Below, piece after piece: positions 8,313-17,365 of a stretch of 64,000 nt of DNA (within the stretch, counting starts at the first letter, position 1; each line of letters starts with the position of its first letter). Source of the DNA: Antarctobacter aquimaris (GTDB lineage: Bacteria > Pseudomonadota > Alphaproteobacteria > Rhodobacterales > Rhodobacteraceae); NCBI RefSeq assembly GCF_900184945.1, contig NZ_FXYF01000010.1, forward strand, positions 113,346 through 177,345, read 5' to 3'. The notes under the pieces were generated by a model. It made no database searches. It saw only the letters and a program-made list of their open reading frames with translations, and was not told the origin of the DNA. The translations under genes were made by a program, and so were the position numbers.

Positions 8313-10184
8313 ATGTTCTTTACGATCGTCACGGCATTGTCCCGGGCACAAAAGCAGGCGCTCTTCATCCTCATGGACGCCTTTGTCGTGCCGCTGGCCA
8401 TGCTGTGCGCGCTTGTCCTGGCCGCCGCGGCCGAAGCGAACATCGCCACCCTGTCGTCCGTCGTTCCGATGCTGGTCGTGCTGACCGCAGTCGCTGTCTT
8501 TCTGGGCTGGTGGCTGGGTCTGACCCGCATGACGCTGAACGCCTACGAGATGCGCGGCGTGACCCGCACCGGCACCTATGCCGCGGCGCTCGGCCTGCTG
8601 GCGCTTGCGCTGAACACGGTGCTGGGGCTGGGCCTGACGACCGGCGTTTTCGTGATCTTCACCCTCTTGATGCTGGTCATGTCGGCCACCTGGCGGATCC
8701 TGTTGCGGCACATCACCTTGCAGGTGTACCGCCACGGCAAGGACCGCAAGCGCGTGCTGATCTACGGCGCCGGCCAGACCGGCCAGCAGCTTGTCGCGGC
8801 GCTGCGCCACGACGAGGCGGTCATTCCCATCGCCTTCATCGACGACAACCCCACGCTGCAAAGCCTGATGGTCGCCGGCCTGCGGGTCCATGCGCCCTCC
8901 AGCGTCGAAAAGATCGTCGAGCAGAAGGGGATCGACCGCATCATCCTGGCGATGCCCTCCATCAGCCAGCCCGCGCTGGCCCGCATCGCGCACAAGCTGC
9001 GTCACCTCGGCTGCGAGATCCACGCCCTGCCCTCGTTTGCCGCGCTGGTCGGCGAAGGCGAGATGCGCAAGCAGGTCACCCCGGTCTCGATCCTCGACCT
9101 GCTCGGCCGCAACCGGCTGGAAAGCGAATTGCCGGGCGTGAGCCACGTCTATTCCGGCCGCCGCATCCTTGTCTCCGGCGCGGGCGGCTCCATCGGCTCG
9201 GAACTCTGCCGCCAGCTGGTCGCGTGCAAGCCGGCCTGCGTGGTCCTCGTGGATCACTCGGAACTGGCGCTCTACAGCATCGACAAGGAACTGCGCGACA
9301 TCAGCGACGGCATGACCATCGTTCCGGTGCTGGCCTCCGTGCTGGACGAAAAGCTGATGCGCGACGTCCTGATCACCCACGACATCGACGTGGTGCTGCA
9401 CGCCGCCGCCTACAAGCACCTGCCGCTGGTCGAACAGAACGTGCTGACCGGGCTGCGCAACAACGTGTTGGGCACCAAGGTGCTGGCCGACGCGGCGCGC
9501 GCGGCGGGTGTCGACCGCTTCATCCTGGTGTCCACCGACAAGGCCGTGCGCCCGACCAACGTGATGGGCGCGTCCAAGCGGCTGGCCGAACTGGTGGTGC
9601 AGGACCTCGCGGCCCGCACCCCCGGCACGCGGTTTTCCATGGTGCGTTTCGGCAACGTGCTGGGATCCTCCGGATCGGTCATCCCGCTGTTCGAGGAACA
9701 GATCGCCCGGGGCGGCCCGGTGACCCTTACCGACCCCAACGTCACCCGCTACTTCATGACCATTTCCGAAGCGGCGCGCCTGGTCCTGCTGGCCGGGTCC
9801 TTTGCCCGGGGCGGCGATGTCTTCGTTCTGGATATGGGCGAGCCGGTGCCAATCCGCCGCCTCGCCCGCCAGATGATCGAAGGCGCCGGGTTCAGCGTCC
9901 GGGACGAGGCCAACCCCGCCGGCGACATCGAGATCGAGATCACCGGCCTGCGCCCCGGCGAGAAGCTGCACGAAGAGCTGCTGATCTCTGCCGACATGCT
10001 GACCACGCCGCACAACAAGATCCTGCGCGCGCAGGAAAGCTTTCTGTCCGAGTTCGAGATTGCCACCGCGCTCAAGGAACTGCGCGGCGCCATCGACCAG
10101 CACGACGAAGGCGCCGCCCGCGCGGTGATCGCCCGCTGGGTCGAGCAGGCGGTTCTGGGCGAGACCGCCCAGCAGCAACGCTGA
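8313..10184 (+). CDS. CapD/WbpM-type nucleoside-diphosphate-sugar epimerase/dehydratase
   Basis: A 623-residue inner-membrane polysaccharide-biosynthesis enzyme. The N-terminus has four predicted transmembrane helices, the first around QALFILMDAFVVPLAMLCAL. A first Rossmann-like domain follows (RVLIYGAGQTGQQL), then the catalytic SDR-type domain with ILVSGAGGSIGSELCRQL, HAAAYKHLPLVE and the Thr/Asp/Lys triad in VSTDKAVRPTNVMGASKR. Relatives make 4-keto-6-deoxy sugar nucleotides for O-antigen or capsule. The start at 8313 (MFFTIVTAL) lies just before the first helix; an alternative ATG at 8199 adds 38 residues. It is an isolated gene, so the exact sugar is unknown. Confidence 0.88.
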   Translation: MFFTIVTALSRAQKQALFILMDAFVVPLAMLCALVLAAAAEANIATLSSVVPMLVVLTAVAVFLGWWLGLTRMTLNAYEMRGVTRTGTYAAALGLLALALNTVLGLGLTTGVFVIFTLLMLVMSATWRILLRHITLQVYRHGKDRKRVLIYGAGQTGQQLVAALRHDEAVIPIAFIDDNPTLQSLMVAGLRVHAPSSVEKIVEQKGIDRIILAMPSISQPALARIAHKLRHLGCEIHALPSFAALVGEGEMRKQVTPVSILDLLGRNRLESELPGVSHVYSGRRILVSGAGGSIGSELCRQLVACKPACVVLVDHSELALYSIDKELRDISDGMTIVPVLASVLDEKLMRDVLITHDIDVVLHAAAYKHLPLVEQNVLTGLRNNVLGTKVLADAARAAGVDRFILVSTDKAVRPTNVMGASKRLAELVVQDLAARTPGTRFSMVRFGNVLGSSGSVIPLFEEQIARGGPVTLTDPNVTRYFMTISEAARLVLLAGSFARGGDVFVLDMGEPVPIRRLARQMIEGAGFSVRDEANPAGDIEIEITGLRPGEKLHEELLISADMLTTPHNKILRAQESFLSEFEIATALKELRGAIDQHDEGAARAVIARWVEQAVLGETAQQQR

Positions 10185-10199
10185 CGCCAACCCCGGGGG

Positions 10200-11042
10200 T
10201 TAGCGGTCCGGTATCGCGCTGCGCGCCTCGGACGGACCCCAGTTTTCGACAATCTCCGCCGCTTCCTGCGCGTTCTCGACGTAGTGGAACAGGTCCAGGT
10301 CCTCGCGGCTGATGGTGCCGGCATCGGCCAGCGCCTCCCAGTTGATGATCCGCTCCCAGAAGTCCCGCCCGAACAGCAGCATCGGCACCCGATGCATGCG
10401 GCCGGTCTGGATCAGGGTCAGCGTCTCGAACAGCTCGTCCAGCGTGCCGAAACCGCCCGGGAAGACACAGATCGCCCGCGCGCGCATCAGGAAGTGCATC
10501 TTGCGGATGGCGAAGTAGTGAAAGTTGAACGCCAGTTCGGGCGTCACGTAGGGGTTGGGCGCCTGTTCGTGCGGCAGCACGATGTTCAGGCCGATCGACA
10601 CGCCGCCCTCTTGCTGTGCGCCCAGGTTGCCGGCCTCCATCACGCCGGGGCCGCCGCCGGTCACCACCACGAAATCGCGGTTGCCGCTGGCCTTGGACTT
10701 GCGCGTCATCAGGCGGGCAAAGTCGCGCGCCTCGTCGTAGAAACGCGACAGCTCGGCCAGGGTCTTGGTCCGCGCGGTGTCCTTTTCGGCCGGTGACGGG
10801 ATGCGCGCGCCGCCGAACAGCACCACGGTGGAGTCGATGCCGTGTTCGTCCATCAGCATCTCGAACTTCAGCAGTTCCAGTTGCAGGCGCACCGGGCGCA
10901 GTTCCTCGCGGCCGAGGAAGTCCATGTCGGCAAAGGCAAGCCGGTAGCTGGGCGACAGGGTCTGCGGCGTGTGCGGGATCTGTTCGGCGGTGTCGCGGTC
11001 GAGGTTGGCGTCGCGCAACGGGCTCCGGCGGTCTTCTTTCAT
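10200..11042 (-). CDS. LOG-family (TIGR00730) Rossmann-fold protein
   Basis: A 280-residue protein of the LOG/lysine-decarboxylase-like family, whose studied members release active cytokinin bases or cleave nucleotide 5'-monophosphates. The signature motifs are GGGPGVMEAGNLGA and PGGFGTLDELFETLT. The N-terminal ~100 residues are an extension typical of the longer bacterial branch. The start at 11042 (MKEDRRSPLRD) was chosen over a longer frame. It converges on the epimerase gene with a 15-bp gap. The physiological substrate in this organism is not known. Confidence 0.85.
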   Translation of the reverse strand: MKEDRRSPLRDANLDRDTAEQIPHTPQTLSPSYRLAFADMDFLGREELRPVRLQLELLKFEMLMDEHGIDSTVVLFGGARIPSPAEKDTARTKTLAELSRFYDEARDFARLMTRKSKASGNRDFVVVTGGGPGVMEAGNLGAQQEGGVSIGLNIVLPHEQAPNPYVTPELAFNFHYFAIRKMHFLMRARAICVFPGGFGTLDELFETLTLIQTGRMHRVPMLLFGRDFWERIINWEALADAGTISREDLDLFHYVENAQEAAEIVENWGPSEARSAIPDR

Positions 11043-11113
11043 GGCGCGTCTCCTTGTTCGCCTTGGCACAGGACTATAGCCTGCCACGGTGAAGCGCCAG
11101 CCAAGGAACAGAG

Positions 11114-12031
11114 ATGGACTGGAAATCCGAGATCGATTTGGCCGCCGGGCGGATTGCCGGGCACACCGTGATCACGCCGGTGATGATGTCCGACGCGCTG
11201 TGGGACCGGCCCGTGATGCTGAAGCTGGAGCAGCTCCAGCACACCGGCAGCTTCAAGGCGCGCGGGGCCTTCAACACGCTGCGCGCCGTCGTGGTGCCCG
11301 AGGGCGGCGTGGTGGCCGCCTCGGGCGGCAACCACGGCGCGGCGGTGGCCTTTGCCGCGCACAGGCTGGGCCACAAGGCGCGCATCTTTGTCCCCGAGAT
11401 CGCCGGTCCGGCCAAGATCGCGCTGATCGAACGCTCCGGCGCGGACCTGACCGTGGTGCCCGGCGAATACGCCGACGCGCTGGACATGGCGCGCCGCTTT
11501 GAGGCCGAGCGCGGGGCGATGCAGGTGCATGCCTATGACGCGGCCCTGACCGTCGCCGGACAGGGCACCCTGATGCGTGAGTGGGAGGCGCAGGGGCTGG
11601 AGGCCGACACGGTGCTGATCGCCGTGGGCGGAGGTGGGCTGATCGCCGGGGCGCTGGCCTGGACGCAGGGCGCACGCCGCATCGTCGCGGTCGAGCCCGA
11701 GACCTGCGCGGCCCTGAACGCGGCGCTAATCGCCGGGGAACCGGTCGACGGCCCGGTGTCCGGCGTGGCGGCGAATGCGCTGGGCGCACGGCGGATCGGG
11801 TCGATCTGTTTCGACCTCGCCCGCGCGCAGGCCATCCCCAGCGTCACGGTGCCCGACGCTGCCATCGTCGAGGCGCAGCGCGCGCTCTGGCAGTCTCACC
11901 GCCTGCTGGTGGAACCGGCGGGGGCCTGCGCGCTGGCCGCGTTGCGCTGCGGTGCCTACGTGCCTGAACCGGACGAACGTGTCGCCGTGCTGGTCTGCGG
12001 CGGCAACATCGCGCCCGATCCTTTGGGCTGA
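11114..12031 (+). CDS. Threonine/serine dehydratase-like PLP enzyme
   Basis: A 305-residue fold-type II PLP enzyme that lacks the C-terminal ACT regulatory domain, so it resembles catabolic threonine/serine ammonia-lyases or serine racemase. The PLP lysine is Lys48 in GSFKARGA, the substrate loop is ASGGNHG, and the phosphate-binding loop is AVGGGGLIAG. Cytoplasmic. It is divergent from the LOG gene with a 71-bp gap. The substrate is likely L-threonine or L-serine, though hydroxyaspartate is possible. A degenerate copy of the dispersed intergenic element follows its stop. Confidence 0.85.
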   Translation: MDWKSEIDLAAGRIAGHTVITPVMMSDALWDRPVMLKLEQLQHTGSFKARGAFNTLRAVVVPEGGVVAASGGNHGAAVAFAAHRLGHKARIFVPEIAGPAKIALIERSGADLTVVPGEYADALDMARRFEAERGAMQVHAYDAALTVAGQGTLMREWEAQGLEADTVLIAVGGGGLIAGALAWTQGARRIVAVEPETCAALNAALIAGEPVDGPVSGVAANALGARRIGSICFDLARAQAIPSVTVPDAAIVEAQRALWQSHRLLVEPAGACALAALRCGAYVPEPDERVAVLVCGGNIAPDPLG

Positions 12032-12033
12032 GG

Positions 12034-12076
12034 CGGGCGGAACGCCTCCGGCGGGAGTATTTCGGCCAAGAAGAAA
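12034..12076 (+). repeat. Dispersed intergenic element, degenerate copy
   Basis: Between the dehydratase stop and dapD. It contains GCCTCCGGCGGGAGTATTT and CCAAGAAGAAACCC, matching the central and distal blocks of the elements at 1728 and 16078. The first hairpin block is replaced by GCGGGCGGAACGCCTCCGGC. Confidence 0.4.
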
Positions 12077-12157
12077 CCCGAGGCGCGCCAAGGATTGTTC
12101 CGTGGCGGCAAGGCGGCTATAGGGCGACGGAACCGAATTCCGTGGGGAGAGGGACGC

Positions 12158-12985
12158 ATGTCCAACGCACAACTTGAAAAGGCTATCGAGGCCGCCTGGG
12201 AAAACCGCGCCGAGATCACGCCGACCACCACCGGCGAGACCCGCGAGGCCATCGAGGCCACGCTGGACGCGCTCGACAGCGGCACGCTGCGGGTGGCCGA
12301 GCGCGGCGAGGATGGCACCTGGCATGTCAACCAGTGGGCCAAGAAGGCCGTGCTGCTGTCGTTCCGGCTGAACGACATGGCGCCGATCTCGGGCGGCAAC
12401 GGCGGCTCGACCTGGTGGGACAAGGTGCCGTCGAAATTCGCCGGCTGGGACGACAACCAGTGGCGCGCGGCGGGGTTCCGCGCGGTGCCGGGGTCGATCG
12501 TCCGGCGCTCGGCCTTCATCGGCAAGGGCGTGGTGCTGATGCCGTCGTTCGTGAACATCGGCGCCTATGTCGACGAAGGCTCGATGGTCGACGGCTGGGC
12601 CACCGTCGGGTCCTGCGCGCAGATCGGCAAGAACGTGCACCTGTCGGGCGGCGTCGGCATCGGCGGCGTGCTGGAACCGATGCAGGCCGGTCCGACCATC
12701 ATCGAGGACAACTGCTTTATTGGCGCGCGCTCCGAGGTGGTCGAAGGCTGCATCGTGCGCGAAGGCTCGGTGCTGGGCATGGGCGTGTTCATCGGCCAGT
12801 CGACCAAGATCGTCGACCGCGAGACCGGTGAAGTGATGTACGGCGAGGTCCCGCCCTATTCGGTGGTTGTCGCCGGCTCGATGCCGTCCAAGAACGGCAT
12901 CAACCTGTATTGCGCGGTGATCGTGAAGCGGGTGGACGAAAAGACCCGCTCCAAGACCGGCATCAACGAATTGCTGCGGGACTGA
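12158..12985 (+). CDS. dapD: Tetrahydrodipicolinate N-succinyltransferase
   Basis: A 275-residue enzyme of the succinylase branch of diaminopimelate/lysine synthesis. It transfers succinyl from succinyl-CoA to tetrahydrodipicolinate. A GGGGAGAGGGA ribosome-binding site precedes the ATG at 12158. The C-terminal half is a left-handed beta-helix with hexapeptide repeats ([45 protein letters not shown]). The N-terminal helical part and WWDKVPSKF are typical. The partner dapE is at 17366. It converges on the channel-like gene at 13056, with a strong hairpin in between. Confidence 0.95.
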   Translation: MSNAQLEKAIEAAWENRAEITPTTTGETREAIEATLDALDSGTLRVAERGEDGTWHVNQWAKKAVLLSFRLNDMAPISGGNGGSTWWDKVPSKFAGWDDNQWRAAGFRAVPGSIVRRSAFIGKGVVLMPSFVNIGAYVDEGSMVDGWATVGSCAQIGKNVHLSGGVGIGGVLEPMQAGPTIIEDNCFIGARSEVVEGCIVREGSVLGMGVFIGQSTKIVDRETGEVMYGEVPPYSVVVAGSMPSKNGINLYCAVIVKRVDEKTRSKTGINELLRD

Positions 12986-12992
12986 GCGCGCC

Positions 12993-13022
12993 CGCCCCTG
13001 CCGCCGCGCGCGGCGGGGGCCC
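12993..13022. terminator. GC-rich hairpin between convergent genes
   Basis: The self-complementary CCGCCGCGCGCGGCGG core, flanked by CCCCTG and GGGCCC, lies between dapD and the convergent channel-like gene. It can form a strong hairpin on both strands, but no T-tract is present, so its role as a terminator is likely but not certain. Confidence 0.45.
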
Positions 13023-13055
13023 TTGTCCGGGCTGCCCGCCGCCAGCCGCCCTGTC

Positions 13056-14105
13056 TCAGTTTTCGTCGAACCAGGTGCGCAGCAACGCGTCGTAGGACCC
13101 GTTCTCGCGCAGTTTCAGGATCGCCTGGTTGATCGGTTCGCGCAGCGGGCTGCCGGCGGGCAGCGCGATGCCGTAGTCCTCGGAGCGGAACACCCGGGCC
13201 AGCAGGTAGGCATCGGTTTCGGGATTGCGCGACAGGTAGTATTTCAGCAGCGGCCCGTCGAAGACCAGCGCCTCGACCTCGCCTGTCTCGAAAGCCTCGA
13301 TCATCTCGGAAAAGCCGGGATAGGCCTGATGTCGGACCTCGCGCGCCTCGAGGAACAGCGACGCGGTCGAGCCTTGCACGCTGCCCACGCGCCGGCGGTC
13401 CAGGTCGCTGAGCGTGTTGATCGAGGAGGTCAGCGCCGTGACCGTCATCGCCGAGGTGATCTTGGCCACGAAGAGCGAGACCACGAACAGGCTGGCCACC
13501 ACCATCACCACCGACAGCACCCGCCCCATGGGAGAGCGCGGCATGCGTTCCTCAAAGCCGCCGTTCACCACCAGGTTCAGCGCCCACCAGAACGAAGGGA
13601 ACATCGCCTCGTTCAGGGGCCGTTCGAAATACGGCTGCTTGCGGCGCTCGAACAGCCACATCAGCATCCCGCCGCCGAACAGCATCGCCGCCGCCGCGGC
13701 CAGCCATCCCAGGATGTCCAGCGTGAAGAGATACGACCATGCCGAGGTGCGCGCCTCGCCCGCCACCATGATCTGCAATCCGCTCTGAAAGATCGGCAGG
13801 GTGAAATCCAGCACCGACTCGCGCTCGGACGTGATCGAGATGTTGGCGATCGCCCCGTCAACCTCGCCGTTCTGCACCCGCGCCAGCATCTCGGCAAAGG
13901 TCGGGCTGGTCTCGAACCGCACCTCGCGGCCGATCTGGTCGGCGATCTGCCGCATCAGCGCGATGCTGAACCCGTCGTGCGTGGTGGTGCCCATGGCAAA
14001 GGGCGGTCGTTCGACCGTGGTCAGGACCAGCGTCTGCGCCGGGGCCTGAACGGCGCCCGACAGCAGCCAGACCAGCATCAGAAGGGGGCGCAGAACGCGG
14101 GGCAT
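13056..14105 (-). CDS. Prokaryotic ionotropic-glutamate-receptor-like channel protein
   Basis: A 349-residue protein combining a family-3 solute-binding domain with an inserted ion-channel module. Residues 1-24 are a signal peptide ending APAQ. The first binding lobe runs to ~115 and includes the family-3 motif GAIANISITSERESVLDFT. TM1 is about 126-152, a pore helix is around 168-180 (FPSFWWALNLVV), TM2 is about 195-219, and the second lobe is ~235-345. This is the layout of bacterial GluR0-type channels. The segment where K+-selective relatives have TVGYG reads VVNGGFEE, so potassium selectivity is doubtful. It is downstream of the BCS1-like gene on the same strand. Confidence 0.75.
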   Translation of the reverse strand: MPRVLRPLLMLVWLLSGAVQAPAQTLVLTTVERPPFAMGTTTHDGFSIALMRQIADQIGREVRFETSPTFAEMLARVQNGEVDGAIANISITSERESVLDFTLPIFQSGLQIMVAGEARTSAWSYLFTLDILGWLAAAAAMLFGGGMLMWLFERRKQPYFERPLNEAMFPSFWWALNLVVNGGFEERMPRSPMGRVLSVVMVVASLFVVSLFVAKITSAMTVTALTSSINTLSDLDRRRVGSVQGSTASLFLEAREVRHQAYPGFSEMIEAFETGEVEALVFDGPLLKYYLSRNPETDAYLLARVFRSEDYGIALPAGSPLREPINQAILKLRENGSYDALLRTWFDEN

Positions 14106-14216
14106 GGCGTCTCCTGTCAGGGCTGCGCGGCGGGCGGGCGGCGCGCGCTGTGACGGCTTTCCTACAGGCCGGCGCAGCCGCTTCACAGCCCCGCCGCGCG
14201 AAACCCTGAAAAGGTG

Positions 14217-15476
14217 TCACTCCGCGGCCATGGTGCCCCCGGCCCGCGGGGCATCGGCGATCAGGCCGGTGGCCGTCGCAGCGGTGGCCGCGTCCCGCGC
14301 GTGTTGCAGCAGCCAGCCCTGCAAGGCCGCCGGGGCAATCCGCCGCGCGCCCAGCGCCGCGGCGTACCGCAGCGCCAGCGCCTCTTCGCCGGGAAAGAAC
14401 CGGCGGAACAACTCGGCCGCCACGCAGGCCGGCACCGGTCCCAGTTCGACGTGCAGGTCGGCCCGCCCAGGCCGGATCAGTGCCGTGTCCAGCCGCTCGG
14501 GGTGGTTGGTGGTCATCACCAGCACCCGCCCCTCCTGCGCCGCCACGCCGTCGATGGCGTTCAGCAGTCCGCTGAAGCTGATGCCGCTGCGCATCTCGCC
14601 CGACTCGCGCCCGGAAAAAGCGGCGTCGATGTCCTCGAGCACCAGGAAGGCCCCCCTGGGCGCGGTCGCCAGACCGCTGCGCAGGTCCTCGTCGCCCAGC
14701 CCCGGGCTCGACAGGCTGACCGAGGCGACATCCTTGCCCAACTCGCTGGCCAGCGCGCGGATCACGCTGGACTTGCCGGTGCCGGGCGGACCGTACAGCA
14801 GGTAGCCTCGGCGCCAGGGCACGCCGCGCTGCCGGTACCAGTCCTCGTTGCCGTAGAACCACGCCATGTCGGCCAGCAGCCGCTCCAGCCGGTCGTCCTC
14901 GCACAGGATGGTGTCCAGCCCGCGCCGCGACAGGTCACAGACGTAGTCCCACCAGTCGCCCTTGAGCACGTGCAGTTCCGACAGCCGCGCCTCGTCGACG
15001 CGGCACATCTCGGCGCCCTGCTCGATCCAGCCGCGCAGGGTTTCGGTCCGGCCGAACAGCATGGTGACGGTCAGCACCTCCATCGGTCCAGTGCCCGTGC
15101 TGCCCTCGACCCGCGTCTTTTCGCGCAGGCTGCGCTCGAACGAACACAGCCGACCGCCGCGGAAAAACCAGTGCCGCCCTTCGGCAGGGGCAAAGATCTC
15201 GTCCTCGCCGCTGCCGCGCAGCCCCGTCGTCTGCACCTGCCGGATGCGCTTGAGCGCGCCGGTGCGGTCCAGCCAGACATAGAGGTGGCGATAGGCGGCA
15301 GACCGGTTGTCGACGGTCAGCGACACCGCCCAGCGCCGCTGCATGTGTCCGCGCAGCAGGCCCCAGGCCATCCGCACGAGGCCCAGCGCCATGCCGAAGA
15401 CCCCCAGCGCCAGCCCGCCGGCAAAGAAATCGCTGCCCACCGCGCGGGTGAGCATCTCGTTGAAAAACGTGTCCAT
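14217..15476 (-). CDS. BCS1-like AAA ATPase
   Basis: A 419-residue AAA+ ATPase resembling mitochondrial BCS1, the translocase of the Rieske protein. One N-terminal transmembrane helix lies at about 17-40, followed by a BCS1-type middle domain (residues ~45-200). The AAA module has Walker A GPPGTGKSS (Lys235), Walker B FLVLEDID (Glu281), and MTTNHPERLDTALIRPGR with the arginine finger region. The start at 15476 (MDTFFNEML) puts the helix at the N-terminus as in the family. It is about 110 bp upstream of the channel-like gene, possibly co-transcribed. The bacterial function is not established. Confidence 0.82.
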   Translation of the reverse strand: MDTFFNEMLTRAVGSDFFAGGLALGVFGMALGLVRMAWGLLRGHMQRRWAVSLTVDNRSAAYRHLYVWLDRTGALKRIRQVQTTGLRGSGEDEIFAPAEGRHWFFRGGRLCSFERSLREKTRVEGSTGTGPMEVLTVTMLFGRTETLRGWIEQGAEMCRVDEARLSELHVLKGDWWDYVCDLSRRGLDTILCEDDRLERLLADMAWFYGNEDWYRQRGVPWRRGYLLYGPPGTGKSSVIRALASELGKDVASVSLSSPGLGDEDLRSGLATAPRGAFLVLEDIDAAFSGRESGEMRSGISFSGLLNAIDGVAAQEGRVLVMTTNHPERLDTALIRPGRADLHVELGPVPACVAAELFRRFFPGEEALALRYAAALGARRIAPAALQGWLLQHARDAATAATATGLIADAPRAGGTMAAE

Positions 15477-15756
15477 GTGCCCTTCGGCGCCATCTGCGCC
15501 GCTCTCGGGAAACGGCCCCACCCAGGGGCCAGGCATCTGTCAGTTCAGCGCCCGCAAAGGGCGAAACCGGTATTGCTGTCCATCATATCCGCCCTCCTTT
15601 CCAAAGATCGTCCAAGGGAGCGCCCTGATACCCCCGCCTCCCGAGTCGCACCAAGACCGGATTTCCCCACCCACCGGCGCGTGGCAAATCCGCAACAGCC
15701 TTGACAGCCCGCGGCCAAAGGCGCATCGCTCCCGCCGCAAACGCAAGGACGGACCG

Positions 15757-16077
15757 ATGGCCGACAAGAAACCGCAACAGGTCTACACGCTGCTGGTCGA
15801 GGTCGGCCGCAAGAAGGGCGACGGCCTGCCCGACAAGGCCACCGGCGCGGCGCTGATGTGCTACGCCTCCGGCGTGGACGAGGCCGAGGCGGTGCGCGAA
15901 ACCGTCGCCATCCTGAAACAGGCCGACATGGCGCCGCTCGATGTCACCGGCTACGGCACCCGCGCGGAACGCGAGGAACAGGGCCACGAGATCGACGAGG
16001 ACGAGATCGCTCTGATGGACCAGGCCCTGGCCGAAAACGCGGTCATCGTCGCGCAGGTCAGCCCCTTCTTCGACTGA
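15757..16077 (+). CDS. Conserved hypothetical protein
   Basis: A 106-residue acidic cytoplasmic protein I do not recognise as a named family. It begins MADKKPQQVYTLLVEVGRKK, with GAALMCYASGVDEAEAVRE in the middle. The alternation of strand and helix (VYTLLVEVG, EAVRETVAILKQADMAPLDV, IVAQVSPFF) suggests a small alpha/beta fold. It stands alone, rightward, between the leftward BCS1-like gene and the leftward Hint gene. The dispersed GC element starts directly after its stop. Confidence 0.65.
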   Translation: MADKKPQQVYTLLVEVGRKKGDGLPDKATGAALMCYASGVDEAEAVRETVAILKQADMAPLDVTGYGTRAEREEQGHEIDEDEIALMDQALAENAVIVAQVSPFFD

Positions 16078-16148
16078 CCCCGGGCTTCTTCTCTGTTCAA
16101 ATACTCCCGGGGGAGTCGCCCCGCAGGGGCGGCGGGGGCAGCGCCCCC
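16078..16148 (+). repeat. Dispersed intergenic GC-hairpin element, copy 2
   Basis: Starts immediately behind the stop at 16077. Reads GGGCTTCTTCTCTG, then CAAATACTCCCGGGGG, a GCCCCGCAGGGGC hairpin and GGGGGCAGCGCCCCC. On the opposite strand it has the same block order as the element at 1728-1800. It may be a bidirectional terminator, because the leftward Hint gene converges on it. Confidence 0.55.
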
Positions 16149-17198
16149 TTACGCCGCCCGGGCCCGCACCAGCGTCATGGCCTCGAAGGGCCGCAGCACC
16201 TTCAGGCCGCGCCCGCCGTGTTCCGGCAGCAGGCTGGCCGGAACCTGCGCCAGCAGCGTTTCGGGCAACAGGTCCCGCTGCCGACGCAGGCGGCCGATCC
16301 AGAGGCTGTCGAGGTCGGCGCCAGAGCCGCGCAGCACCTCGTTTCCAGGCAGCAGCAGCTGGTGCCAGGTCTCCAGCGGCCCCTCTGGGTCAGGCGCGGC
16401 GGCCGGGCCGCCCAGCAGGCAGCGCACCGGCACCAGCACCTCCTCGCAGCCAAACAGGTACGCCACGTCCGATCCGCCGATCACCAGCCCCTGCCCGGCC
16501 GCAACGCGCATGTCCTGCCGCAGCCCGAACCAGGGCGCCCGCACCCGCACCGGCGCACAGGCCCCCAGTGCGGGAACTTGCCGTTCCAGCCGGGCCAACA
16601 CCGGCACCACTGCCCCGCCCCGGGTCCGCACCGTGTCGCCGGTGCGCAACTGTGCCAGGGGTCGCGGCCCCTCGGGCGTGTCGATCAGGGTGGCACCGTC
16701 CAGCCCCGGCATCGGCCCCAGGGGTTCGACCTCATCCGACACCGCGCGCGCCCCGGTTTTGGCCCCGCCGCACAGAACCCGGACATCGCCAAGGGTCAGC
16801 GGCGGTGGCGCAGCGACGTGCCGAAACGCCAGCACCATGCCGTTCTCCCGCTCGGCCGCCAGCCGACCGCGGCCCGCCGGGCTGTCCCAGGCCCAGGTCA
16901 ACCGCAGCACCTCGCCCGGCGGGACATCGGGCAACGGCAAGGCCAGGCGCAGCACATGGGTCCCCTGCCCGTGCTCCAGGACCAGCCCCTCGCCCGGAAC
17001 CGCCATCAGGGACAGCCGCGCCGGCCAGGGCGCGCGTCGTGAAAATCCGGCAAATACGCGGGAAAGGCGGTCCTCGGGCCAGGCGGCTTCGACCATCAGC
17101 GTCCCGCGCGGCAAGAGATCGCCCATCTGGGCTTGCGATCCCAAAGCCCGCGGGCAGTGCCACGACAGTTCGTCCCCGGTCACCGCGATCCAGCCCAT
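16149..17198 (-). CDS. Hint-domain protein
   Basis: A 349-residue protein with a Hint (Hedgehog/intein) domain of the kind common in Rhodobacterales. The first ~165 residues are unassigned, beta-rich sequence. The Hint part begins near residue 167: GATLIDTPEGPRPLAQLRTG, then DTVRTRGGAVVPVLA, and continues to LLPGNEVLRG. Relatives normally have Cys-Phe-x-x-Gly just before the TLIDTP strand. Here the equivalent position has no Cys, so autoprocessing is questionable. No signal peptide is visible. A second Hint domain with the Cys intact ends the RTX protein at 60038. Confidence 0.72.
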   Translation of the reverse strand: MGWIAVTGDELSWHCPRALGSQAQMGDLLPRGTLMVEAAWPEDRLSRVFAGFSRRAPWPARLSLMAVPGEGLVLEHGQGTHVLRLALPLPDVPPGEVLRLTWAWDSPAGRGRLAAERENGMVLAFRHVAAPPPLTLGDVRVLCGGAKTGARAVSDEVEPLGPMPGLDGATLIDTPEGPRPLAQLRTGDTVRTRGGAVVPVLARLERQVPALGACAPVRVRAPWFGLRQDMRVAAGQGLVIGGSDVAYLFGCEEVLVPVRCLLGGPAAAPDPEGPLETWHQLLLPGNEVLRGSGADLDSLWIGRLRRQRDLLPETLLAQVPASLLPEHGGRGLKVLRPFEAMTLVRARAA

Positions 17199-17365
17199 TC
17201 GATCCGCCCCGCCCGCACCGCGCCAGCCGCGGCCATTCCGCTCCTGCCTAGCACCTTGCCCGCGCCGCCGCCACGATCCGAAGACCGCACCGCGCCATTT
17301 GCCAAATGCTGCGCGGCGCGCTAGCCCTTGGCCCGCCGCAATTGCCGCGAAAAGGAGCCCCCGAG

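Noticed and set aside
8268..10190. 640-codon leftward open frame
   Set aside because: Antisense shadow of the CapD/WbpM-like gene.
16149..17198. Intein in the Hint protein
   Set aside because: There is no flanking extein protein and no intein C-terminal His-Asn motif was seen; it fits the free-standing Hint family.
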